Source of the DNA: Ananas comosus
Taxonomy: Eukaryota; Streptophyta; Magnoliopsida; Poales; Bromeliaceae
Assembly: GCF_001540865.1 (NCBI RefSeq)
Contig: NC_033623.1
Coordinates: 12,175,286-12,239,285, forward strand
Reading direction: 5' to 3'
DNA: 64,000 bases
Shown here: in pieces, positions 36,872 to 48,588 of the stretch
Layout: every line of letters begins with the position of its first letter
Position numbering within the stretch: position 1 is the first letter of the stretch
Program-made: the position numbers and the translations under genes
The notes under the pieces: generated by a model
What the model was told of the DNA's origin: nothing
Database searches by the model: none
The model's input: the letters and a program-made list of their open reading frames with translations, nothing else

Positions 36872-37884
36872 TGATAAAGATATATAATAAATAATTAAAA
36901 TATTTTGTTACTAAAAAATAAATATTTTATGTCATTGTGTGTTGGTATAAATATATTATTTTGACCGACACACATTGATAAGGTACGACATACACGGTCT
37001 CAGTAAAATTTCGGCACGATTATGTGCCACGGCACATAAATCTTTGCTGCAGATGCAGATAATGGGTAAGGTATAGCCTTCCCAAGCTTCCGATTTCTTA
37101 AGATATTGTGTAACATTCTTCGACAAAAGGGGGAAGGTATAGCCTTTCACAAGGGTATGGTTTGGTGCTCAAGCGGGTAATCCAAGCAACGCATAGCTGC
37201 TCTTCCCAAAGCATAAAGCATCGTATGTTCTTACAATCAATGTGCACGAGTAATAGATGAACTGTGCAAATGTTCTTACAATCAATGCACGCCATTAATA
37301 AATGAACTGTGCAATTTTAGGAGTTAGTAGGTTACATGCAATTTGCTGTGGTCCTGAAACTGTTGCTTTCAACAATTGAAGCACACAAACACACGATGCG
37401 CGTGTCAGTGTTGTGGCCATACCAATTCCCCATATTATACCACACTATAACAGCAATCCAAGACATACTGGCGCTGCTAACTAACAGCAGGAACAGAAAG
37501 TAGCCAGTGAATGAGACAGCAGATCAGCAATCAAAGGAAAAAAAGCAGGGAGACACAAATAAGCACATGCAAAATCAAGGTGAAGGAGAAAACAATCTAT
37601 AAAGAGCATAAATCTCAGAAGCACGCCCACCAAAGCACAGATAGAGATGATAACTGCTAAAAACTGCCTGTCCAGGCAATAAAAGTAAAGGGAATGCTTA
37701 GATCCTCTACGCTTTTTAGCCTCAGTAAAGAAGGCCAAATTGTTTCACCAAAACAAGAATAAGATCATACACAAGACATTATCCTTCAAGAGCATGCTAG
37801 TCCACATGTTTGAACAAGTTTGGTAATAAACATGTGTACTTGATCGCGTTACATAGAAGCCTACAGTTTTGAAATTGCGAGATC

Positions 37885-38091
37885 CTACTTTTCATCACTT
37901 TCCTCGTTCTTTTGCCCGTATCGCCGATTGAACTTTGCAATCTGACCCAGACTCTGCGCCATTTGACGCTTAGCTCTAAAATGATAGACTTTGCCGACAT
38001 GGTGTATTTTGGTCATCATAACATTCATCAGCCTACCGCTTTGGGTCACGTAGGAAATCCACTGCATTTGAGGGTGCAATCCCTTCCTCAT
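37885..38091 (-). CDS. Mitochondrial large-subunit ribosomal protein bL31m-like, 68 aa
   Basis: The frame from the ATG at 38091 encodes 68 residues beginning MRKGLHPQMQWISYVTQSGR, then MTKIHHVGKVYHFRAKRQMA and IAKFNRRYGQ. The start fits bacterial L31 (MKKGIHP type), and the rest matches a short plant protein annotated as ribosomal L31 of the mitochondrion type. The CXXC motifs of zinc-binding L31 are absent, as in that plant form. An acceptor site (cag) lies just upstream at 38100-38101. The coding part is therefore one exon, and a non-coding 5' exon is expected near 39.95-40.05 kb, where a GA/CT-rich leader lies on this strand. The intron would hold the MITE at 38163-38744. No classic transit peptide is visible. 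An upstream in-frame ATG (38130) would add 13 residues but lies before the acceptor. Confidence 0.75.
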   Translation of the reverse strand: MRKGLHPQMQWISYVTQSGRLMNVMMTKIHHVGKVYHFRAKRQMAQSLGQIAKFNRRYGQKNEESDEK

Positions 38092-38162
38092 GTTTTCACC
38101 TGGCATCCGCGCATGCACAGAATAGTACAAGGAGTTAGGAACAATAAGAGGATAACATTGAT

Positions 38163-38744
38163 GGCATGCTTGGTTTGAGATATTTGAAACTTGAAATGGG
38201 AATCAGAATAAGTCATTCTCATTATTAGTGTTTGGATTGAGCGATTAGCATTCCCGAGGGATTCTAATCCCTCAAAAGTGACTCTCACTTCTATGGTGGG
38301 AGTCAACTTTGATTTCAGAGTGATTGAGAATTTTTTTTTCCACTAATAATTATTTGAATTCAAATGTAAATCATATAAAATCATTAGATTAAATCATAAG
38401 TTCAAATTTGAATTTAAAATTTTAATTTTAATTGCTTAAATTTTAATTTAATATTTCCAAATTTAAATTTTGACTTTGACCTTGAATTTGAATTGTAAAA
38501 TCAAATTTAAGTTCAAATTGTAAGTTCAAATTAGATTCAAATTTTGATTAAATTTTTTAATAACAAATTTAAATTTTTAATAAAAATTTATTTTTTAAAA
38601 AAAATTACTTTGGACATGATTCCAATTCCGATTCTGATTCCTCTTACGAACCTAAGAGACTGTTGTTTTTGTCATTCCGTTTTCGATTCCGACCCATTTC
38701 TATTCCTATTCCAATTTCGATTCCTCTTCTAAACCAAACATGCC
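38163..38744. mobile_element. MITE with 14-bp inverted ends, about 582 bp
   Basis: Ends are GGCATGCTTGGTTT and the complement of AAACCAAACATGCC. Subterminal 'gggaatcagaataagtca' is echoed by the right arm's 'gattctgattcctctta'. The middle is AT-rich. I cannot fix a target duplication. It probably sits in the leader intron of the bL31m-like gene, so it may be transcribed with it. Confidence 0.6.
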
Positions 38745-39923
38745 CTGAAGGTTTTCTTTATCTCTGATTCACTACAACCCTATGATAGCCTCTATGGAAC
38801 GAAATTCTAATATTACATAATACCATTATAGATACTAAACTTTCAAGTCACCTAGTATCTTTCAACTTGCGCTAGCTATGTTAATCACTCTACAAAATAT
38901 TTTATATAAAGAATGTAAAATATGGAGTTCAAAGAGTAAAATTATAAACTACATAAATACCAAAGTAGAAAAAAAAAACCCTGCAAATATAAGCAGGAAT
39001 ACCATGGAATGCAAGAACTTTGTAAAACAATCAGCATGTAAAAATACATTAAACACATATTTTACATGAACAAAGAATGTAGCTTAACTTCTAGACTAGA
39101 CATTAGAAGATGGAATAAAAGCTTGCCCTAATCATGTGATCATGCTGCACTAATCGTAATTTACCACATATCACAAATAGCAGAGAAGGAAAAGCTGATG
39201 GGCTACTGTTCTTAATAGAAAATCGATTCAAACGATCACTGCATGCTAGAATCAAAGGGGGTTATAAGACTATGGAAAGGAGTAGAAATGAGAAGAACAC
39301 CACGGTTGACGAAGACAAAATGCCAAGAACCAATACATAGTCAATACGCGAATTACAGGGAACTTTTAAAGGTGAGAAATCGAGGCGTTCGAGAAAGCGT
39401 ATCTACATGCAGGGCAACATTCGAATCTCGAGATGCCTCGGTTCCCAAACGCCTCTTCATTGTTAGAACTACTAATAAATGTATCTGGAAATTTAGAAAG
39501 ATCTATTGCGTAAAAAATTTGTAACTTTATGTGAGTACAAGGTAATAACAATGGAGCAGGCGAACAACTAAATAACACAAAAGTATACGAAGTCTTGTGA
39601 TGAATTTAACGAAGAACACTCCATGTGAAGAACAATCCGATACTATAATGAAGCATAATTTGGCTCTACATTAATTACAGGAAAATTTTCAATTCAAGCC
39701 AAATTTTGAGAACATACATGAGCAGGAATTGTGATATAAATAAATTGAACCAATACACAAACCAAACAAGCTAATATCAGTACTAACAAATAAAAACACG
39801 ATCTTGAACATAATTTCTCAACAAATTACTGGTCTTTTTTCCTTCTTTTTTTTTCTTGTTTGAGTTCCTCAAATGTTATAAGATCTTAAAAACACCTTGT
39901 GAGTAACACAAAAACCCTAAATT

Positions 39924-39992
39924 TTAAAAAATAAATAAAAAAAAAAGACTAGGAGATGAGAGAAAGGTCCTTAACCTCTTCAATGTGGGAGC

Positions 39993-40034
<42 letters not shown>

Positions 40035-40886
40035 GTCGCAAATGGCAATGAGAGATCCGTGGAGCCCTTTGCTGCAAAAATGGAAAAACAAAAAAAGGGA
40101 AAAAAAAAATTAGGGTTGTTAATGAGCCACGAAGGCCCAGAGACAAATGGCCCGATAAGGCCCATACAAAAATGGGCTATAGATAAATGGGTTCGAATGG
40201 ACCGGGCCGTAACGGGCCTGAACCCCGTGAGCCCGCTTCGCACTTTACAATTCGGCCTTCTAGCTTTTAACTTATTACAAATTCGGGCTTAGCGTTTGCA
40301 TTACGGTGCGGTTTGACTTTTTCTTTTTTTGTGCCCAATTTTTACTGCCATGCGATTACACCACGAGGTGAATATTTATACCCGTTTTGGAGGGAAATTT
40401 GACACATGAAAATGTGATTGCATTGGAACGTATACCACGGGGAACTAAATTATAAAGATTTTGTAGTGCGTAAATCATGACTCGCAGCAACATCGACAAT
40501 CAACAATCAAAATCGATGGTCGGCCCCACAAAAGTCCAAGTTTGAGGCTCGCGGTGGACGAAAAGAGTAATGTTTTGACTCTGTTGTAGAGTGTAATATT
40601 GTTTACTTAAGTAACAATTTCTTCTTTCTGCTTAAAAAAGTGTTTCTTATTTTTTTCCTTTTTTAAACTAAGATAGCGCAAAAATTATGAGATATTGTCC
40701 AACTATTTGGATCCCAGTAGTATGCCATTGGGCTGGTTCAAAGAGGTCTTGGATTCGTCAAAAAAAAAAAAAAAAGAAAACTTAAAATTTTGAATATTAA
40801 TTATTAAATTTTTTATCACTTGTACTGACTACGATGTGTGAGTGACTACTCTCATACTATGTTGTCCTTATAGCTTGTCAATATCA
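39924..40886. repeat. Tandem duplication, copy 1 (963 bp), holding a presumed bL31m promoter
   Basis: The unit begins 'ttaaaaaataaataaaa' and ends 'gcttgtcaatatca'. It contains the GA microsatellite (39996-40029) and a GGCCCA-rich segment ('aggcccagagacaaatggcc'), typical of promoters of plant ribosomal-protein genes. A second copy follows after one ambiguous base. The minus-strand leader of the bL31m-like gene probably starts within this copy. Confidence 0.85.
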
Positions 40887-40887
40887 N

Positions 40888-40955
40888 TTAAAAAATAAAT
40901 AAAAAAAAAGACTAGGAGATGAGAGAAAGGTCCTTAACCTCTTCAATGTGGGAGC

Positions 40956-40993
<38 letters not shown>

Positions 40994-41870
40994 CGCAAAT
41001 GGCAATGAGAGATCCGTGGAGCCCTTCGCTGCAAAAATGGAAAAACAAAAAAAAGGGAAAAAAAAAATTAGGGTTGTTAATGAGCCGCGAAGGCCCAGAT
41101 ACAAATGGCCCGAATAAGGCCCATACAAAAATGGGCTTTAGATAAATGGGTTTCGGATGGACCGGGCCGTAACAGGCCTGAACCCCGTGAGCCCGCTTCG
41201 CACTTTACAATTCGGTCCTCAACTTTTAACTTATTACAAATTCGGGCTTAGCGTTTGCATTACGGTGCGGTTTGACTTTTTCTATTTTTGTGCCCAATTT
41301 TTACCGCCATGTGATTACACCACGAGGTGAATATTTATACCCGTTTTGGAGGGAAATTTGACACATGAAAATGTGATTGCATTGGAACGTATACCACGGG
41401 GAGCTAAATTATAAAGATTTTGTAGTGCGTAAATTATGACTCGTAGCAACATCGCAATCAACAATCAAAATCGATGGTCGGCCCCACAAAAGTCCAAGTT
41501 TGGGGCTCGCGGTGGACGAAAAGAGTAATGTTTTGACTCTGTTGTAGAGTGTAATATTGGTTACTTAAGTAACAATTTCTTCTTTCTGCTTGAAAAAGTG
41601 TTTCTTATTTTTTTGCCTTCTTTTAACTAAGATAGCGCAAAAATTATGAGATATTGTCAAACTATTTGGATCCCAGTAGTATGCCATTGGGCTGTTTCAA
41701 AGAGGTCTTGGATTCGTCAAAAAAAAAAGAAAAAAGAAGAGAGTATAAACCATCAAAATTTGAACTTAAAATCTTGAATATTAATTATTAAATTTTTTAT
41801 CACTTGTACTGACTACGATGTGTGAGTGACTACTCTCATACTATGTTGTCCTTATAGCTTGTCAATATCA
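40888..41870. repeat. Tandem duplication, copy 2 (983 bp)
   Basis: It is collinear with copy 1 with scattered substitutions and small indels, including about 20 extra bases near 41745 ('gagtataaaccatcaaaatt'). The join to copy 1 is the single N at 40887. Divergence of a few percent is what one expects between alleles of a heterozygous plant or from an older local duplication. If real, it gives the bL31m-like gene a second, more distal promoter. Confidence 0.85.
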
Positions 41871-42372
41871 TAGCGTGCATAATTTAAAAAACACTTATCA
41901 GGAACAACTTGTGAGGTGGGGAAAAGAACTTCCCCCTGTGGACCACATTCTTTGCCCTTGGGGGTTTGTCGAGGACTCATGCTCTCAACATTCATTTAAC
42001 GCGTCCGGATTAAGACATGTCGACGAAAATGACACCCGCGGCTGGCCCCTGTGCGTTATGCGGTGCCCCCCATCGACCTCCGTCTAGAGTGTAGTGTGTG
42101 TTGAATCGGACTCGGTGCCGACATGCGTCGACCAATTGCAATAGCAACCGCTAAAGCCGAGTCTTCTGTACAAGACTTTTATAAGAATCTCAAAAAGAAC
42201 AAGAAGATTTGCGGCTACTTTACATCAAATATCCACCAAACATATCGCGGCCGACCGACTTAGTAAAACCGTCGAATGCATTCGATGCCAAAATATTGTT
42301 CTAAATTCTATGCAGCATGGAATGAGTCTTAATTCTAGACTTTAATTTGAAATTCCAATAGCCCCACATTTG
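41871..42372. other. No recognised gene
   Basis: A short open frame (41875-42087) is cysteine-rich and contains 'VDHILCPWGFVEDSCSQHSF', faintly like the zinc-binding end of LINE polyproteins. It has no neighbours of that type and is too short to judge. Confidence 0.25.
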
Positions 42373-42390
42373 AAAATATAAAAGGTTATG

Positions 42391-42542
42391 TCCCTAGAAC
42401 AAGTGGCAAAGAACTTGGTGGTTGGTACTCGAGACCCAAGTTCGAATTCTAGTTGATTCACATTTCCAACTAAGTTTATTTTTAAATAAAATAAACGAAG
42501 CGGATAACGTGCTACCTATCTCTAAAAAAAAAAAAAAGAAAA
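42391..42542 (+). mobile_element. tRNA-derived SINE, copy 2
   Basis: Starts 'tccctagaacaagtggcaaa' (A box) with B box 'agttcgaattct', then 'ttgattcacatttccaacta' and 'cggataacgtgctacctat', and ends in an A-rich tail. Long target duplications flank it: 'aaaatataaaaggttatg' (42373-42390) and 'gaaaatataaaggattatg' (42543-42561). Confidence 0.9.
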
Positions 42543-42619
42543 GAAAATATAAAGGATTATGTACCCTAATGATAATAGCTAGATTTAAGCATTTTGAGCT
42601 GTTGGTTTAAGTTCCATCT

Positions 42620-42992
42620 TGTTGGGAGCGTGATTTTCTCTAATACCAATTGCTGGAATCGATATTTGTGCTGATACCGATTATATAATCCAAGATCTAA
42701 AATAGAACAAAATAATATATAGAAGAGATATTGTAGGAGGAAGAAGATAATAAAACTAATACTTTATTAATAAAAAATAATTAATTATATTTCGAGCAAC
42801 ACCCATACAACCATGTCTACTATGGTTTATTTGTCTAATTAACCCACGCCTAATTATATATAACTATTAAACCATAACAGATGATAAATCTAATTTTACT
42901 TTGAATAATTACATATCCTAATTATAATCAAATAAAAAATTTAAATCTATCTCTAATTATATTTTAATTAAGTTTGGATTATTATTCCAACA
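42620..42992. mobile_element. Solo LTR, 373 bp, 5-bp target duplication
   Basis: The sequence begins TGTTGGGAGCG and ends TTCCAACA, the TG...CA ends of an LTR with the short inverted repeat TGTTGG/CCAACA. It is flanked by CATCT at 42615-42619 and again at 42993-42997. No primer-binding site, polypurine tract or gag-pol lies alongside. It is therefore a solo LTR left by recombination between the two ends of a retrotransposon; a very short TRIM is less likely. Confidence 0.85.
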
Positions 42993-42997
42993 CATCT

Positions 42998-45400
42998 GAT
43001 GATCTTGAGGGTTTTTATTTTAGAAATATAAGAGATCATGAATTTTAATAATAAAAACTAGCCTTAAAAATTTTGGAGTTGAGCCATAAAAACCAGCCTT
43101 AAGTAGTTTAGGCCGGTGATTTTGGCTCAACAATTTATTATTACTAGTGAATTGGACAAATGATTTGGATTCAATGAATTATTATTGCTATTGGATCAAA
43201 CCACTATAGTCAACTTCATCCTTAGACCCCGTTTCATATCATAAATTTGGAAAGGTTTATGAATAATCTTTAATATGTTACAAACCACAGGCAACTAAAT
43301 TGTTGAATTTCTTTCTTGGTCTTGCTAATTAAATCTATCCATTCGTGATGGCCACATATGCATGGTGGTAAAATGCAGCGAAATTTATTTGTAAGCATAC
43401 TATTATTTAATTAGTTGCATATTTCGTCTTAACTCGTGTAGGATCCACTTCAATGTCTCTTACAAAATTAAGAAAGGTCTAATGCACCTAAACTAATGAG
43501 CATAAACAGTAAAATACTTTCCATAGTCCATGAATTAAGGATGGGTTCAACTTGTCAAAGACATATCGAAAACATCAATTAACCTAATACGAACAACAAA
43601 TACACCAAAACAAATCTTTAAGCTAATCACTCTTTAATAGCATTTAGAGAACACATATTAAACTAACTAGAGTGAAGTGCTCCAAGGAAAACATGAGGCT
43701 CTGGGTTCTCATGTATCTTGTGTTGGATCTACTTGTGCTCTTATATGAACACAAGTAGAAAGAAACAAGACATAGAACAAACAGTGTCAGCGACAAGTTA
43801 GTTTGTACGCATGCGGGGGTTGGATGTAGGCACCAAATTGATACTTTTAACTACAAGAATCAATCATGGGACCCTTATGTATGATATGCATAGAAAATGA
43901 TTCAGTAATAGCCATTAATAATGATACGAAGTTTTACGCAAATCGTCCTGAGAACGTTTCCTTTCTCAATGACTTTGCGGGTTTCCACCAAATTAAGCTC
44001 AGAAAGCAATTATTTTAGATATACAAGCACGACGACATCGAGTCGCATGGTGTTAAAAGTCCATTCAAAGTGTCATCAATCCAAAGCTATGCGGAAAAAA
44101 ACGTCCTAATACGAAGCTCCAAACCAAGAGTTGCACACGAAGTGCATCCCCCCTAAGAGCCATGCTACTACTGTTGTTTTTATTGATTCGGGCTGAACCT
44201 CAACTATAATCCTAAGTGGGAAACAGCTACTAATATGTTTTATTACGCAACTGTGAATCATGGGTACAGGTTTTGACTAGGGAATCCTCAGACACTTCAA
44301 ATTGTCTTTTCCAACGGCGTAGATCCTTTTTGTGGTCTCTGCATGCTCTGTGTTCATGGGCTCCTGGAGTGTAGTAAATTTGAATATTATAGGTGCCGTT
44401 TGGTACAGGGATGATAAGAGACTATCCCTCTCTTTACACCCAAACATAAATTTCGTACCCAAGAACAGTAATTTTCGGGTTCATAAAATAAATTGATATA
44501 ACTCGGTATATGTCTGCAACTACTGTTCCACCGTCTTTTCTGAAACAAGCTTGTTCCCAAGTGAGGATAAAATTAATTAAAGTCTAAATTTAATTTTAGT
44601 TATGATATTAATCATTAATTAGATATTTAAGTCACATCCTTTGCTTAAATAATAAAATAATTAAATATTAATAATTTAATGTGTTTATTTATAAACTAAT
44701 ATTTATTATATATATTGATCAACTATTAATATTTTTATTAATCTAATTAATTTTTTTACTAGTTATCTAACTAAAATAATTTACTAACTAATTAAAAAGT
44801 TAAATTATTTTTTATATCTAATTAATTAATTAATTAATATATTTTCATTATCTTATACAATATTCATAACTAATAAATTTATTAATATATTAAATTATTT
44901 TTAATTAATATTTTGATATTAATTAATTCGATAAAATATTTTTAATTTAAAATTATAAGTTTTTTTCTTTTTCTTTTTTCCAATCTAACCATTCAAATCT
45001 TATTTACCTTATCTCCGGTAACAATCTAATTTTCATCGAAATGTAAAATTAGTCTAATTTCTTTCTATATCTGAACTTGTATATATCTCTAAAATAAACA
45101 ATTATTACTTAGAGCCGAATCAAACACAGCGATAATGACTAATTCAGGGCACAAAAAAAAAAAAGCGCTAAATGCCAAATTTAGACCCACCACTTTAATG
45201 ACTTGATAAACATTCATCATTAAGCTCTTCCGCTAGAAAGCACACTAATTTGACAAAATTACTATGAAATTCTGCAGTTGGCATCCAATCGAAACTGAGT
45301 AAAATTTAAAATTTCTATAAATTTTATAAAATTAATGAATTCGATTAGGTCTAAACCACAGAAAATAGAAATTTTCTAACTAGCAACAAGATATTCAGAG
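42998..45400. other. AT-rich intergenic DNA, no gene seen
   Basis: There are no conserved frames. A perfect small hairpin (CTACTTGTG...CACAAGTAG) lies at 43728-43757. A possible MITE edge starts at 44392 ('ggtgccgtttggtacaggg'), with a matching 'agagccgaatcaaacacagc' near 45112. This pair is too diverged to call with confidence. Confidence 0.5.
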
Positions 45401-45421
45401 CTTTAATGACTTAAACATTTA

Positions 45422-45832
45422 GCCTCCGTTTGGTTCGGGGTTAAGGAAAAAGTAGCTATTCCAGGGATAGAGTTAAGTTCAGGGTTAAAGTGGGGTTAAA
45501 GTTTTTTTGTGTTTGGTTGGGGGTTGGAGTTAGTCTAGAATAATGAAAAATAGTGTTTGGTTGGAGTAGGTGGAATAAGAAAATAATGATTGATAAAGAA
45601 GAATAATGATTGGTTGGAGTAGGTGTGATAAGAAAGATAGTGGGTTATTATGAATAGAAAAAAGTGTTTGGTTGGAGTTTGGTGGGATTAGATGGGGTTA
45701 GCTAATCCGGAATAATTTATTTGAGGTGGGGTTAGGTGGGGTTAGCTAACCCCACCTATTTTTTGGGATGTTTGGGGATAAAATCGGGGTTAAGGGGTTA
45801 TTCCACCCCTTAACCCCCAACCAAACAAGGGC
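45422..45832. mobile_element. PIF/Harbinger-like MITE, 411 bp
   Basis: The ends GCCTCCGTTTGGTTCGGGG and GCCCTTGTTTGGTTGGGGG (right end complemented) are inverted repeats of about 25 bp. They are flanked by TTA on both sides (45419-45421 and 45833-45835). The TTA/TAA duplication with GTTTGGTT-type ends is the Tourist/PIF-Harbinger hallmark. Internal 'tgtttggttggag' repeats occur several times on one strand. Confidence 0.8.
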
Positions 45833-46041
45833 TTAGGTCCTGTTTGGATGTGTAAATATTTTATTCAGTATATTTTCATAATTTACTTAAGATGTTTATA
45901 TATTTAGCAAATAGAAAGTATAATTAAATATTTATAATTGAATATTATATTCAGCTTTCAAATTATGTTTTTGGATAAGATGAACCACCTTATAAGTAAA
46001 ATATATTATCATATCAAATCATAAATATCAAAACATCTCAA

Positions 46042-46484
46042 TAAACTGATCGAATGTCCTTGACGCAAGTACTAAAGGGTTTGGTGGTTGATACCCGAAG
46101 TCCCAATTGTTCGAATCCTAGTTGATTCACATATCCAACTAAGTTTATTTCTAAAAAGAACTCACACAGCATACGAGCGTAGCGGAAATATGATCTTTTG
46201 TAAACGTAAGAGACGAAAATGATCACAGAAAATAAATACGAGGATAGCAAAGCAATAACGAAAATAAGAGAGTACAAAAACACAAGATTTATATGGTTCG
46301 GTCAACCATGAGTCGACCTCCGTTCATGGGCAAGATCATCTCAATACTTTTTTCGATTAATTCACGACACAAAAATACAAAGAAGTAGGTTGGATTACAA
46401 GAAACTCTCTCTTAGGAGCTCTTCACGTTTTTCTCAACGAAGCGAATAATATGCTACCTATCTCTCTGTCAAGTAAAAAAGAGA
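46042..46484 (+). mobile_element. tRNA-derived SINE, copy 3, split by an LTR fragment
   Basis: The left half (46042-46162) has A box 'tgacgcaagtactaaagggt' and B box 'tgttcgaatcctag'. The right half (about 46433-46484) has 'cgaagcgaataatatgctac' and the tail. Target duplications of 12 bases, AAAACATCTCAA, lie at 46030-46041 and 46485-46496, outside both halves. The whole SINE therefore landed first and was broken later. Confidence 0.8.
46163..46432 (-). mobile_element. LTR retrotransposon fragment inside a SINE
   Basis: On the minus strand it reads 'cttgtaatccaacctacttc', 'gatcttgcccatgaacgga', 'ggttgaccgaaccatataaa' and 'catatttccgctacgctcg'. This series is typical of the 3' part of Copia-type LTRs in plants. 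No clear TG...CA borders are visible, so it is a partial copy inserted into or recombined with the SINE. Confidence 0.5.
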
Positions 46485-47057
46485 AAAACATCTCAACTAG
46501 CTTAGGTTGGTCTTTAGGTAATAAAAAATTAAACTGGTTTTAAATCGTTAATTAGTTTTTCTATAAAATAAAAACATATTTAATTTGATTTTTTAAAAAA
46601 ATAAACAAAAAATGGAACCAGCGTTGTAACCAAATTACATATGTAATTAAAATGTTCCGCAGCGCACTCTAAGGACAATAAGAGGGGTATAGATTTGTAA
46701 ACCATCAGCGACTTTGATGTGACGGCGCAAATGCATTTCACTGCTGATTAGCGTCAGGAGCATTCCATGTGTGTGCAAAATTTCCATGGTTACTGGGGCT
46801 GCACCTAGTGTGCTCCCCAGCAAAGAATATAGTTTGGAAATATGTTTAAAAATATAACCTAATTGATTACCCTGCCTAAATATAGTTTGGATATCGTTTG
46901 GATATATTTTTCTTCCTTAAGTGGGAATTATTAAGACTAAATCGAGAAATAAACTCATGAATTACTCAATTCAAACCAAATGCAATGAAATTTCGTTGAC
47001 GTCGTCGCGTAGTTTGACAACAATAGTATCACAGCTATTCAACATATCAATGCAGTA

Positions 47058-47233
47058 ACTGATCGTTCCTAGCGCAAGTGGCAAAGGGCTTGATGGTTGG
47101 TACCCGAGGTCCTAAGTTCGAATCCTAATTGGTTCATATTTCCAGCTAACTTTATTTCTAAATAAAATAAACGAAACGGATAGCATGCTACCTATCTCTT
47201 AAAAAATAAAATTAAAAAATAAAAAAAATCAAT
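47058..47233 (+). mobile_element. tRNA-derived SINE, copy 4
   Basis: Starts 'actgatcgttcctagcgcaa' with a good A box, B box 'agttcgaatcctaa' and tail 'cggatagcatgctacctatc' before an A-rich end. Target duplications AATGCAGTA lie at 47049-47057 and 47234-47242. This is the best-preserved copy for defining the family. Confidence 0.9.
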
Positions 47234-47244
47234 TAATGCAGTAG

Positions 47245-47689
47245 AAAATGAAAGGTTTACACATTATATAATGTGCAAATTTAATCCAATTAATATTGGA
47301 GGGAATTAGACCCACAACCTCATAAAATGAAGGATTTAGAATTGACTTTTGTATTATATTATATAAAAACTCAACTTAGTAGGAAACACAACTGGAAATA
47401 TGTATTAACAACAGCTTATAACTAATAAAATCTGTAAAAATAAACAACGCAATCAAATTTTGAAATTAAAATACCGCTAACTAATTCAAATCAAATAAAT
47501 TAAAAATTTTGATAGAAAAATTAAAATTTTAAAAAATTGAACAATCAAATCAAAATGGTCCATAATTCAGATATGTTCTACTCATTATTTCCTTATAATA
47601 TTTTACAAATGCATGTTTGGAAGCTGAATAGTTATGAAATCGAATAAAAGTTGACCTTGGGCTCTAATCTAACATTATAATTAATTATT

Positions 47690-47721
<32 letters not shown>

Positions 47722-48390
47722 ATTTTTGAAAAGGGGTGCTGCTCGCGATGCCTCGAGATCAACTAAAAATTAGTTGTTGGCAGAAAAGGGGAAAAATAAA
47801 TATTTACAACATTTTCTTGTCATTTGACCGAGAATAATGTCTACTTAATTATATATGTTGCACTGGAAAAAACTATAAAAATTTTAAGCAACTCAATACC
47901 ACAAAAAGTCAAATATTAAACGGTCAACGTAGATTAAATTAGGATAAATCATGAGCCGTAATATGTGTTATTCAAATGACCGTTCTAATAAAAAAAAAAA
48001 AGATGATTTTAAAAACAGTATTAGCATCTCTGCACGCATGCGTCCTACATACACCTATAAAGAAGTAATTAAAAAAATAACAAAACAACTCACATAAAGA
48101 GTTCTTTTTTAATACGCAAACGACTGATCAAACACGAAACAGACTGAAAAATATGTATTTAATACATGCAATCACGCGTACGATAAATTTGAAAAGCATG
48201 TAAAAGCGATGTACGAGGCAAAGATATAAAATAAAAATTCAACTTATTAAAGTATAATGACAGAGATTAAACGTGTTAAATATTGGAGTGGAAATTAAAT
48301 CCATGACGTCACGAAATGGAAATTTCAAGGATTGGACCAAATCTGAAACAGTGATTGTTCCTGCGGAACATCCGACGCGTTACGCCGTTG
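47245..48390. other. Upstream region of the MATE gene, otherwise empty
   Basis: AT-rich DNA with a TAT/ATT microsatellite at 47690-47720. No reading frame or transposon end is recognised. The last few hundred bases form the MATE gene's upstream region. Confidence 0.5.
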
Positions 48391-48393
48391 CCT

Positions 48394-48400
48394 TATAAAG
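48394..48400 (+). promoter_or_regulatory. TATA box of the MATE gene
   Basis: TATAAAG lies in 'ccttataaaggcaaggg', 189 bases before the start codon. Transcription would begin around 48425-48435, giving a leader of about 155 bases with no ATG in frame before 48589. Confidence 0.6.
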
Positions 48401-48588
48401 GCAAGGGCCCTTGCAATTTTAGCTCCATCCCTTCTCCGAGAGTTGTTTCCACACTAGTTTAGCTTCCACAGGGGAAGCATAAGGAATATTTGCTTGTACA
48501 TCCAACATTCCCATTTCTAACTAACTCTCTCTGTTTTAGTTTTAAAACCTTTCTCCCTCCAAAACAACACACCCCAACCGCCGCAGCT

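Noticed and set aside
37481..37738. Hydrophobic 85-codon minus-strand frame
   Set aside because: It lies in the probable 3' UTR of the bL31m-like gene, has no homologous features and ends in low-complexity sequence.
39949..40243. Frames with long serine-leucine repeats
   Set aside because: They are translations of the GA/CT microsatellite in the duplicated leader.
47058..47140. A tRNA gene
   Set aside because: A and B boxes are present but the cloverleaf is not. The 3' body, A tail and target duplications show a SINE.
48490..48588. N-terminal extension of 33 residues on the MATE protein
   Set aside because: The extension begins with TTG, not ATG. The first ATG is 48589 and starts the family's usual MC N-terminus.
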